A program made the position numbers and the translations under genes. Source: [Eubacterium] siraeum (lineage in GTDB: Bacteria; Bacillota; Clostridia; Oscillospirales; Ruminococcaceae). From it: a stretch of 64,000 nt of DNA. Of the stretch, positions 26,745-33,981 are shown piece by piece. The stretch spans positions 682,001 through 746,000 of the forward strand of contig CP102281.1 in the NCBI GenBank assembly GCA_025150425.1. The letters run 5' to 3'. The notes beneath the pieces are model-generated. The model did no database searches. It saw nothing but the letters and a program-made list of their open reading frames with translations, and was not told the DNA's origin. Within the stretch, counting starts at the first letter, position 1. Every line of letters starts with the position of its first letter.

Positions 26745-27804
26745 AAAGAGTCTTATGAAAGGTAACGAAGCGCTTGCAGAAGCCGCTATAAGAGCCGGCT
26801 GTAAATGCTTTTTCGGTTACCCTATAACACCTCAGACGGAAATTTCGGCATATCTGTCAAAGAGAATGCCCAAGGTAGGCGGCGTATTTTTACAGGCAGA
26901 GTCGGAGGTTGCGGCTATAAATATGGTTTACGGCTGCGCAGGCTCCGGTATCAGATGTATGACATCTTCATCCTCTCCCGGAATTTCGCTTAAAACAGAG
27001 GGTATAAGCTACATTGCAGGCTCTGATTTACCCTGCGTTATCATTGACGTACAAAGAGGCGGTCCCGGTCTTGGCGGTATCCAGCCGTCACAGGCGGATT
27101 ACTGGCAGATAACACACGCACTCGGTCACGGCGACTTCCACGCTATCGTATTCGCACCTGCGTCTGTGCAGGAGATGGTGGATACGGTAACTAAGGCTTT
27201 CGACCTTGCCGACGAGTACAGAATGCCTGCCGTTATATTGGCAGACGGACTTCTCGGTCAGATGATGGAGCCTGTTGCCTTTGAGGATACCGAGATAAAG
27301 ATGTCCGATGCGTCAAAGAAGCCGTGGGCTGCCTGCGGTCACGGCAACAAGAGAAAGCACAACATAATCAACTCTCTTTATTTAAAGCCCGATCAGCTTG
27401 AGGATAATGTCAGAGAAAGATTTGAAAGATATGAAGATCTGAAGGCAAAGCATACGGAGGCTGTCAGCGACTACTGTGAGGATGCAGATACTGTTGTTGT
27501 GGCTTACGGCTCGACCGCAAGACTTGCAAAATCGGCAGTCGAAGCGGCAAGAAAAGAGGGACTTAAGGTCGGCATAGTAAGACCGATAACTCTCTGGCCT
27601 TATCCTGCAAAGGAAATTGCCGAAGCGTGCAAGAATGCGAAGAATGTTCTTTGCGTGGAGATGTCTATGGGTCAGATGGTTGACGATGTAAAGATTGCTC
27701 TCAACTGCTCAAAGCCTGTCGAGTTCTACGGAAGGACAGGCGGTGTTATCCCGAAGCCTGCAGAAGTACTTGCAAAGTTAAGAGAAATGGGAGGTAAAAA
27801 CTAA
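26737..27804 (+). CDS. korA: 2-oxoacid:ferredoxin oxidoreductase, alpha subunit
   Basis: This 355-residue subunit carries the transketolase-type pyrimidine-binding domain, with FFGYPITPQTEI near the N-terminus and TSSSSPGISLKTEGI, and a C-terminal domain II-like region (VVVAYGSTARLAKSAVEAAR). With the beta, gamma and delta subunits it oxidatively decarboxylates a 2-oxoacid to acyl-CoA and reduces ferredoxin. The ATG at 26737 follows GGAGGTGACGACA, which decides it over the longer frame. Similar proteins are often annotated VorB. Substrate choice (2-oxoglutarate versus branched-chain) cannot be read by eye. Confidence 0.9.
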   Translation: MAEKSLMKGNEALAEAAIRAGCKCFFGYPITPQTEISAYLSKRMPKVGGVFLQAESEVAAINMVYGCAGSGIRCMTSSSSPGISLKTEGISYIAGSDLPCVIIDVQRGGPGLGGIQPSQADYWQITHALGHGDFHAIVFAPASVQEMVDTVTKAFDLADEYRMPAVILADGLLGQMMEPVAFEDTEIKMSDASKKPWAACGHGNKRKHNIINSLYLKPDQLEDNVRERFERYEDLKAKHTEAVSDYCEDADTVVVAYGSTARLAKSAVEAARKEGLKVGIVRPITLWPYPAKEIAEACKNAKNVLCVEMSMGQMVDDVKIALNCSKPVEFYGRTGGVIPKPAEVLAKLREMGGKN

Positions 27805-28544
27805 TGCCTGAATTTAAAAGACCTCACGCTCTGGCAGACGTGACCACCCACTATTGCCCCGGCTGTACTCACGGTATAGTACACAGACTTGTAGCCGAAG
27901 TAATTGACGAAATGGGTATCGAGGGCGAAACTATCGGTGTTTGTCCTGTCGGATGCTCGGTTATGGCTTATGATTATTTTGAATGCGATATGCTTGAAGC
28001 TTCGCACGGACGTGCTCCTGCCGTAGCTACAGGTATCAAGAGAGCTAACCCCGATAAGTTCGTATTTACATATCAGGGTGACGGCGACCTTGCGGCTATC
28101 GGTACGGCTGAGATTGTTCACGCCGCTACAAGAGGCGAAAATATCACAGTTATATTTATCAACAACACGACCTACGGTATGACAGGCGGTCAGATGGCAC
28201 CTACGACACTTCCCGGTCAGATAACGCAGACGACCCCCTACGGCAGAAATCCCGATGTTGAGGGCTTCCCCGTAAGAGTGTGCGAAATGCTGTCTACGCT
28301 CAGCGGTGTTGCGCTTGCCGAGCGTGTAACGGTTATCGACCCCAAGAATATAAACATTGCCAAAAAGGCAATCAGAAAGGGATTTGAGTTCCAGAAGAAC
28401 AAGCAGGGCTTCTCTATAATCGAGGTTCTTTCTACTTGTCCTACAAACTGGGGCAAAACTCCGATAGAGGCACTTGACAGAGTCCGCACAGAGATGATTC
28501 CTTACTATCCTTTAGGTGTATTCAAGGAGGGTGCGATAAGATGA
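27804..28544 (+). CDS. korB: 2-oxoacid:ferredoxin oxidoreductase, beta (thiamine diphosphate) subunit
   Basis: The 246-residue subunit binds thiamine diphosphate. The N-terminal HYCPGCTHGIVHRL cluster/cofactor motif, the GDGDLAAIGTAEIVHAATR Mg-diphosphate motif and NNTTYGMTGGQMAPTT are all intact. The start codon overlaps the alpha-subunit stop (TAATG). The gamma subunit starts before this gene ends. It acts in the cytoplasm as part of the four-subunit complex. Confidence 0.93.
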   Translation: MPEFKRPHALADVTTHYCPGCTHGIVHRLVAEVIDEMGIEGETIGVCPVGCSVMAYDYFECDMLEASHGRAPAVATGIKRANPDKFVFTYQGDGDLAAIGTAEIVHAATRGENITVIFINNTTYGMTGGQMAPTTLPGQITQTTPYGRNPDVEGFPVRVCEMLSTLSGVALAERVTVIDPKNINIAKKAIRKGFEFQKNKQGFSIIEVLSTCPTNWGKTPIEALDRVRTEMIPYYPLGVFKEGAIR

Positions 28545-29071
28545 CAAACGAAATTCTTCTTGCCGGATTCGGCGGACAGGGCATACTGTTTATGGGAAAA
28601 ATGCTCGCATACTTCGGGCTTTACGAGAACAAGGAGGTTTCGTGGCTTCCTTCCTACGGTCCCGAAATGCGTGGCGGCACCTGCAACTGCTCGGTATGCG
28701 TAAGCGACGATCCTATCGGCTCACCCCTTGTCGATACACCGAATACGCTTATCGTTATGAATACTCCGAGCTATGACAAGTTTATCGGCTCGGTTGTGCC
28801 GGGCGGTACTGTTATCATTGACAGTACGCTTGTTGACGCAAAGTGCGACAGAACAGACATCAATGTTTATTATGTTCCTGCAACAGCTCTCGCAAACGAG
28901 CATGATATGAAGGGTCTTGCCAATATTATTCTTGTCGGCAAGCTGCTCAAGGAAACAAACCTTACTTCTATGGAAACGGTTAAAAAGGCTATGGAAAAGG
29001 TTATCCCGCCTAAGAAAGCCCATCTTATAGATGCCAACATCAAGGCAATAGAGCTCGGCATGGCTCAATAA
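28541..29071 (+). CDS. korC: 2-oxoacid:ferredoxin oxidoreductase, gamma subunit
   Basis: The 176-residue gamma subunit starts with the LAGFGGQGILFMGKMLA motif of the family and contains SWLPSYGPEMRGGTCNCSV, conserved in the Kor/Vor gamma domain. It overlaps korB by 4 bp and ends the operon. The region after it is unusually repeat-rich, and the first palindrome starts 3 bp past the stop. Confidence 0.92.
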   Translation: MTNEILLAGFGGQGILFMGKMLAYFGLYENKEVSWLPSYGPEMRGGTCNCSVCVSDDPIGSPLVDTPNTLIVMNTPSYDKFIGSVVPGGTVIIDSTLVDAKCDRTDINVYYVPATALANEHDMKGLANIILVGKLLKETNLTSMETVKKAMEKVIPPKKAHLIDANIKAIELGMAQ

Positions 29072-29073
29072 CG

Positions 29074-29553
29074 GCGGCTGTGAGCCGCATCAAATTCGCC
29101 GTTCCGATTGTTGCTGATATGCTTAACAAGCGTTATCGGCGGAGGCAATTTGATAGTGCGGATTCAGAATTTGTCGATTTAGAAAAAACCGAATATAAAG
29201 GAAATCCACTGCTTTCGGGCGGTGGATTTTTTGCGGCGGCTGTGAGCCACATCAAATTCCGACCTTTTTAAAGGTCGGCGAGCGGCTGAGAAAGGTGAAA
29301 CGGTCGGGAATAAACAATATTTTTGACTTGTTACGCCGTGCGGCAATGTGCCGCTTCAAATTCCGCCTGCGGCTGTGAGCCGCATCAAATTCCGACCTGC
29401 GGCTGTGAGCCGCATCAAATTCGCCGTTCCGATTGTTGTTAATATGTGTGACCTCCATTACCGGCGGTAGCAATATGATAATACAGATTCAGAATTTTGC
29501 GATTTAGAAAAACCGAATATAAAGGAAATCCACTGCTTTCGGGCAGTGGATTT
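29074..29553. repeat. Duplicated ~155-bp block and palindromic GCGGCTGTGAGCCGC repeats
   Basis: Two copies of one block lie at 29074-29232 and 29399-29553. Each starts with the palindrome GCGGCTGTGAGCCGC, continues with ATCAAATTCGCCGTTCC and ends with a hairpin whose arms are AATCCACTGC and its near complement. Two further palindromes are at 29236-29250 (one mismatch) and 29369-29383. The same palindrome with its CAAATTCGCC tail recurs inverted at 36481-36507. The first palindrome is nested in a larger ACGGCG/CGCCGT stem and may act as terminator for korC. No reading frame with a ribosome binding site is seen here. Confidence 0.8.
29203..29232 (+). terminator. Hairpin with T tract (first copy of the repeated terminator)
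   Basis: AATCCACTGC pairs with GGTGGATT (one mismatch or G-U pair) and is followed by TTTTTT. It is the first of three copies of this hairpin, the others being at 29528-29553 and 30122-30147. Confidence 0.7.
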
Positions 29554-30120
29554 CAGTTTGTCGAAAAACCGATTGATAAAGCAGTATAATGAAATGTATC
29601 GCCAACGTCGCTTAAAACTTTTTCCCTACCGACAAGGCATTAATAATTTCGTGAGTATACCGGTGCAACTGCTCTAACATTGACTCTTCAAAAAAACGCC
29701 ACTAACCTAAGATATATGTACTAACCTGCGGACGTGTAGCGTTAAGCGTCCCTGCATTAACAGGTCATACAATGTTCAGGTGGTTATACGAGTTCCGCCA
29801 ACACCCCAGCGGGGTAAGGGTATGGGTAAGGAAAGAGGGATGCCAAGCTGAGCATTGCTTTAGCAATGCTCCCGCTCCTCACGTCGCTCAAGAGGAATAA
29901 CTGATTTGGGAGAAAACCTAAGGGACAGGGATAGGGGCAGCAGTCCCTCTCCCTGCTCCCTTTGGTTGTCTCCCTCTTTCATATTGACAAGCGTATCTAT
30001 TCGAATAGCGAACCCGAGAAGTGCTGTCCGATAAAAAGAACTATCGGCAGCTTGTTATCATAGTCAGAGCTGAATGATATAATAGAAGCACATCAAACAA
30101 AAGACTATTTCTACAATCTG
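29554..30120 (+). mobile_element. 567-bp element with CAG...CTG ends between two copies of a terminator hairpin
   Basis: The left end starts CAGTTTGTCGAAAAACC and the right end finishes ATTTCTACAATCTG, which are imperfect inverted repeats of each other. The same ends bound the 176-bp element at 33686-33861. The 26-bp terminator hairpin directly left (29528-29553) is repeated to the right (30122-30147) with one mismatch. Only the right copy has the T tract. The element contains a structured RNA (29694-29968) but no reading frame long enough for a transposase or nuclease, so it would need help from elsewhere to move. Confidence 0.6.
29694..29968 (+). ncRNA. Structured RNA resembling HEARO / IscB omegaRNA scaffold, no nuclease gene adjacent
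   Basis: The stretch is dense in nested stems. GGACG pairs with CGTCC (29730-29752 region), CCTG with CAGG, GGTGG with CCGCC, CCCC with GGGG, GAGCATTGC (29850-29858) with GCAATGCTC (29863-29871) perfectly, and CCTC with GAGG. A long G-rich/C-rich stem closes at about 29926-29968. AACGC at the 5' edge can also pair with GCGTT further in, a pseudoknot. The order of stems and the GGGTAAGGGTATGGGTAAGG segment recall the HEARO RNA, now known as the guide-bearing omegaRNA of IscB. That family match is from memory and unverified. A structured RNA as such is well supported. Confidence 0.62.
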
Positions 30121-30121
30121 C

Positions 30122-30150
30122 ATCCACTGCTTTCGTGCAGTGGATTTTTT
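30122..30150 (+). terminator. Hairpin with T tract, right-hand copy
   Basis: ATCCACTGC and GCAGTGGAT form a 9-bp stem with a short TTTCGT loop, followed by TTTTTTAT. It is the third copy of the hairpin of 29203 and 29528. Confidence 0.82.
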
Positions 30151-30233
30151 ATATAACTGCTGACTACGGTAAAAATTAACAAATAAAACTTGCAATTTTA
30201 TTCATAATTCGTATAAAAATTTATATAAAACAC

Positions 30234-30262
30234 TTGACAAGTTATGAAGAATGTGCTACAAT
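30234..30262 (+). promoter_or_regulatory. Sigma-A promoter of the RHH-like gene and clpB
   Basis: TTGACA (30234-30239), a 17-bp spacer and TACAAT (30257-30262). No CIRCE (HrcA) or CtsR operator was seen, although clpB lies in this unit. Confidence 0.85.
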
Positions 30263-30339
30263 ATAGTCACAGTCGGAAACAGGCTGTTGAGATAGAAATT
30301 GAAATAGATATTTGAATATGAAAGGGATGATCGTCAAAA

Positions 30340-31008
30340 ATGAGTAAAAGCGTATACAGTCTTGTACTGACCGATGAGATAGTACGGGCGATAGACTCTC
30401 TTGCGTACAGAATGAACACCAGCCGCTCGGCACTGATAGACAGGATACTTGCCGAAAAGCTGTCAATGCAGACGCCGGAGATACGGATGCGTAACATAAT
30501 GGAAAATATCGGCAGTTTTTTTGACGATGAGATTTTCCGCTTGCAGACTGCGGCGGGCGATGGAGGAATGCTTATAAAAAGCCCGTTGCCTTATAAATAC
30601 AAGCCGACTATACGTTACTCCGTAGAACTGCTCAGAGAGGACAGGTATCTGGGCAGGCTGAAGGTCAGCTTCAGAACGCAGAATATGGCACTGATGGAGC
30701 TGATGAACGATTTCCTGACCTGCTTTGCAAATATAGAACGCAGACATTTGTCACGCTTTGACGGAATCGACGTGGTGATGCAGATAGACAACGATAAGAT
30801 GGTAAGGATGCTCAACAAGCCTCTCATCAAGGACGGAAGGAGCGTCAGCGACCCGAATCTTATCGCAGAGGCTATTGCGGATTATGTCAATTTTCTTGAC
30901 AGGGCAATTAAGCTCTATTTCGAAAACGCAGACAACAGAAAGCAGGCGGTTTCGCTTGTGGATTCACTTTATAATGAGCGTATCAAGACATTGAAGGTTA
31001 TCCTGTGA
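30340..31008 (+). CDS. Possible ribbon-helix-helix regulator upstream of clpB
   Basis: The 222-residue protein starts with YSLVLTDEIVRAIDSLAYRMNTSRSALIDRILAE (residues about 5-40), a good fit to a ribbon-helix-helix DNA-binding domain: a short beta strand, then two helices with an S/T-x-S turn. The remaining ~180 residues are unrecognised, alpha/beta, and include a Tyr/Arg-rich central region (YKPTIRYSVELLREDRYLG). It is 33 bp upstream of clpB and shares its promoter, so it may regulate that heat-shock gene or itself. That is an inference. Confidence 0.62.
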   Translation: MSKSVYSLVLTDEIVRAIDSLAYRMNTSRSALIDRILAEKLSMQTPEIRMRNIMENIGSFFDDEIFRLQTAAGDGGMLIKSPLPYKYKPTIRYSVELLREDRYLGRLKVSFRTQNMALMELMNDFLTCFANIERRHLSRFDGIDVVMQIDNDKMVRMLNKPLIKDGRSVSDPNLIAEAIADYVNFLDRAIKLYFENADNRKQAVSLVDSLYNERIKTLKVIL

Positions 31009-31041
31009 TGCCTTGTACAAACGAAGAAAGGATGATGTGAT

Positions 31042-33645
31042 ATGCTTAACACAAACAATCTGACACAGAAATCAATGGAAGCTATAAGCACTGCGCAGAG
31101 TATAGCTGTTTCATATCAGAACATGAACATAGAACAGCAGCATATTCTTCTTGCGCTGCTTCAGGCTGAGGACGGACTTATCCCTCAGCTTATAAAGAAG
31201 ATGGGTGCTGATGCTTCACAGCTTACAAGGCTCACAGAGCAGAGCGCCGCAGGAATTCCGAAGGTAACGGGCAGCGGCAGAGATCCCGAAAAGGTGTATG
31301 TATCTCCCGATGTTGATAAGGCATTTACAGCCGCTGAGGAAAAAGCAAAGCAGATGAAGGACGAGTATATCTCGGTAGAACATCTGTTCATAGGACTTCT
31401 TGAAAAGCCGAACTCACAGCTTAAGGACATTTTCGCAAAGTGCGGTATTACCGAAAAGGCATTCTTACAGGCGCTTGAGCAGGTAAGGGGCAGTGTGCGT
31501 GTTACCGGACAGAATCCGGAGGAAACCTACGATGTGCTTAAAAAGTACGGTCAGGATTTAACGGAACTGGCACGGCAGAACAAGCTCGACCCCGTTATCG
31601 GCAGAGATACTGAGATAAGGAACGTTATCCGTATTCTCTCCCGTAAGACAAAGAACAACCCTGTGCTGATAGGCGAACCCGGTGTAGGTAAAACAGCTAT
31701 CGCCGAGGGACTCGCACTGCGTATAGTGCGTGGAGATGTTCCCGAAAACTTAAAGGAGCGCCAGATATTCTCGCTTGATATGGGTGCGCTTGTTGCAGGC
31801 GCAAAGTACAGAGGCGAATTTGAGGAAAGACTTAAAGCGGTATTGCAGACCATAAAGAAATCCGAAGGTCAGATAATACTGTTCATAGATGAGCTTCATA
31901 CCATAGTAGGCGCAGGCAAGACTGACGGTGCAATGGACGCAGGAAATCTGCTGAAGCCTCTGCTTGCAAGAGGCGAGCTTCACTGCATAGGTGCGACAAC
32001 GCTCAACGAGTACAGACAGTACATTGAAAAGGATGCCGCCCTCGAAAGACGTTTCCAGCCGGTAATGGTAAACGAGCCTACGGTAGAGGATACTATTTCT
32101 ATACTGCGTGGCTTGAAGGAACGTTACGAGGTGTTCCACGGCGTAAAGATTCACGACTCGGCGCTTATCGCCGCCGCAACGCTGTCTGACAGATATATTT
32201 CGGACAGATTCCTGCCCGATAAGGCGATAGACCTTGTTGATGAAGCGTGTGCACTCATCAAGACAGAAATGGAATCTATGCCGTCAGAGCTTGACGACAT
32301 CCGCAGAAAGATAATGCAGCACGAGATAGAAGAAGCCGCTCTCAAAAAGGAAACCGACCGTATCTCCGTTGAGCATCTTGCCGAGGTACAGCAGGAGCTT
32401 GCCGAAATGCGTTCAAAGTTCAACGAGATGAAGGCAAAGTGGGAGAACGAGCGTAATGCCATCTCAAAGGTACAGAAACTGCGTGAGGAGATTGAAAGCA
32501 CCAACAGCCTTATTGAGCAGGCTGAAAGAAGCTACGATCTGAACAAGGCGGCAGAGCTTAAATACGGCAAGCTCCCTCAGTTACAGAAGGAGCTTGAGGA
32601 AGAAGAAAAGCTGGCAGAGCAGTCAAAGTCCGCATCTATGCTGCACGATAAAGTTACAGAGGAAGAGATTGCAAAGATTATCTGCCGCTGGACAGGTATC
32701 CCTGTTTCAAAGCTGATGGAGGGCGAGCGTGAAAAACTGCTCCATATGGAAGATATACTTCATAAGCGTGTAATAGGTCAGGACGAGGCTGTTGAAAAGG
32801 TAAGCGAGGCTATACTGCGTTCAAGGGCAGGCATCGCAAATCCCGATCAGCCTATAGGTTCGTTCCTGTTCTTAGGTCCTACCGGTGTTGGTAAGACGGA
32901 GCTTGCAAAGGCTCTTGCCGAGGCTCTGTTTGACGATGAACACAACATGGTTCGTATTGATATGTCGGAGTATATGGAGAAATTCAGCGTGAGCCGTCTT
33001 ATCGGTGCGCCTCCGGGATATGTCGGATATGAGGAGGGCGGTCAGCTTACCGAAGCGGTAAGAAGAAAACCCTACTCGGTAGTACTTCTTGACGAGGTAG
33101 AAAAGGCTCACCCCGATGTGTTCAATATCCTGTTACAGATTCTCGATGACGGCAGAATCACCGATTCTCAGGGCAGAACGGTAGACTTCAAGAATACTAT
33201 TATCATTCTGACAAGTAACCTCGGCTCGTCGTATATCCTTGACGGTATCAACGATAAAGGCGAGATTTCCGAAGAAGCTAAAAACGAGGTCAACAAATTG
33301 CTTAAAACGCAGTTCAGACCCGAATTCCTCAACCGTCTTGATGAGATCGTATTCTACAAGCCGCTCCGCAAGGACGAGATTTCCGGTATTGTCGATCTTA
33401 TGCTCGGCGAGCTTAAGAAACGTCTTGCCGATAAGGAAGTAGGCTTTGCTATTACAGATGCCGCAAAGGACTATGTAATCGACAACGGCTTTGACCCCAA
33501 CTACGGTGCAAGACCGCTCAAGAGATTCATACAGCGTAAGATAGAAACGCTTATCGCAAGAAAGCTGATAGCCGATGATGTAGCACCCGGCAGTACGCTG
33601 ACGGTAGACTATGACGGCGAAAAGCTGATTTGCAGTGAGAGCTGA
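31042..33645 (+). CDS. clpB: ATP-dependent disaggregase ClpB
   Basis: A Hsp100 chaperone that, with DnaK, extracts polypeptides from aggregates. The 867 residues run in the normal order: N-domain (about 1-150), first AAA+ domain with GEPGVGKTA and LFIDELHTIVGAGK, the coiled-coil M-domain (about 405-525) that separates ClpB from ClpC/ClpA, and the second AAA+ domain with GPTGVGKTE and VVLLDEVEKAH. There is no ClpP-binding loop motif that I can see. It follows the RHH-like gene. Confidence 0.96.
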   Translation: MLNTNNLTQKSMEAISTAQSIAVSYQNMNIEQQHILLALLQAEDGLIPQLIKKMGADASQLTRLTEQSAAGIPKVTGSGRDPEKVYVSPDVDKAFTAAEEKAKQMKDEYISVEHLFIGLLEKPNSQLKDIFAKCGITEKAFLQALEQVRGSVRVTGQNPEETYDVLKKYGQDLTELARQNKLDPVIGRDTEIRNVIRILSRKTKNNPVLIGEPGVGKTAIAEGLALRIVRGDVPENLKERQIFSLDMGALVAGAKYRGEFEERLKAVLQTIKKSEGQIILFIDELHTIVGAGKTDGAMDAGNLLKPLLARGELHCIGATTLNEYRQYIEKDAALERRFQPVMVNEPTVEDTISILRGLKERYEVFHGVKIHDSALIAAATLSDRYISDRFLPDKAIDLVDEACALIKTEMESMPSELDDIRRKIMQHEIEEAALKKETDRISVEHLAEVQQELAEMRSKFNEMKAKWENERNAISKVQKLREEIESTNSLIEQAERSYDLNKAAELKYGKLPQLQKELEEEEKLAEQSKSASMLHDKVTEEEIAKIICRWTGIPVSKLMEGEREKLLHMEDILHKRVIGQDEAVEKVSEAILRSRAGIANPDQPIGSFLFLGPTGVGKTELAKALAEALFDDEHNMVRIDMSEYMEKFSVSRLIGAPPGYVGYEEGGQLTEAVRRKPYSVVLLDEVEKAHPDVFNILLQILDDGRITDSQGRTVDFKNTIIILTSNLGSSYILDGINDKGEISEEAKNEVNKLLKTQFRPEFLNRLDEIVFYKPLRKDEISGIVDLMLGELKKRLADKEVGFAITDAAKDYVIDNGFDPNYGARPLKRFIQRKIETLIARKLIADDVAPGSTLTVDYDGEKLICSES

Positions 33646-33653
33646 TAAATGAA

Positions 33654-33685
33654 TTACGGTCACGGGCAACAGTCCGTGACCGTAT
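33654..33685 (+). repeat. Left copy of the clpB terminator hairpin
   Basis: The 32 bp hold arms ACGGTCACGG and CCGTGACCGT around GCAACAGT. It is identical to 33862-33893. It starts 8 bp after the clpB stop and lacks a T tract, because the element begins directly after it. Confidence 0.85.
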
Positions 33686-33861
33686 CAGACTGTCGAAAAA
33701 CCTCTATCGTTGATAAAAATGGGGTCGCAGGGGCGTAGCCCCCGACAGGGACTAGGGGCGGTAGCCCCAGTAATATAGCCCCTTCCCACGGGGAAGGGGT
33801 TTGGGGATAGGGATTGAGAACAAGCACTTTTTTTGAAAAAACAGACTTTTTCTACAAGCTG
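33686..33861 (+). mobile_element. 176-bp MITE-like element with CAG...CTG ends
   Basis: It begins CAGACTGTCGAAAAACC and ends CTTTTTCTACAAGCTG; the two ends are imperfect inverted repeats. The ends match those of the 29554-30120 element. The interior is a series of G-rich/C-rich palindromes (GGGGCGTAGCCCC, GGGGCGGTAGCCCC, CCCCTTCCC...GGGAAGGGG) and has no gene. The element is bracketed by two identical 32-bp terminator hairpins (33654-33685 and 33862-33893). Confidence 0.62.
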
Positions 33862-33898
33862 TTACGGTCACGGGCAACAGTCCGTGACCGTATTTTTG
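33862..33898 (+). terminator. Right copy of the clpB terminator hairpin, with T tract
   Basis: The same 32 bp as 33654-33685 followed by TTTTG. This is the complete intrinsic terminator; the left copy is only its stem-loop. Confidence 0.88.
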
Positions 33899-33981
33899 TA
33901 CTATAAACAGTACAACCCTCGCCGGGAATATAGACAAGCGGTTATCGGTGTGCTAAAATATATAGTGCAAGGAGTGATATT

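Noticed and set aside
26526-29071. Assigning korDABC firmly to 2-oxoglutarate
   Set aside because: The D-A-B-C order and motifs also fit branched-chain 2-oxoacid (Vor) enzymes; substrate-determining residues cannot be judged by eye.
29074-29553. Could the repeated GCGGCTGTGAGCCGC units be a CRISPR array?
   Set aside because: The spacing is irregular, there are no unique spacers of uniform length and no cas genes in the window. Each unit is itself a palindrome in a duplicated block.
29554-30120. Group IIC intron inserted behind a terminator
   Set aside because: Group IIC introns target terminators, but there is no GTGCG-type 5' end, no domain V or reverse transcriptase, and they do not duplicate the hairpin.
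31009-31041. CIRCE or CtsR operator upstream of clpB
   Set aside because: No TTAGCACTC inverted repeat or GGTCAAA-type direct repeat was found in 30150-31041.
33721-33825. Reading frames in the GC-rich core of the 176-bp element
   Set aside because: The short frames have no ribosome binding site and arise from G/C palindromes.
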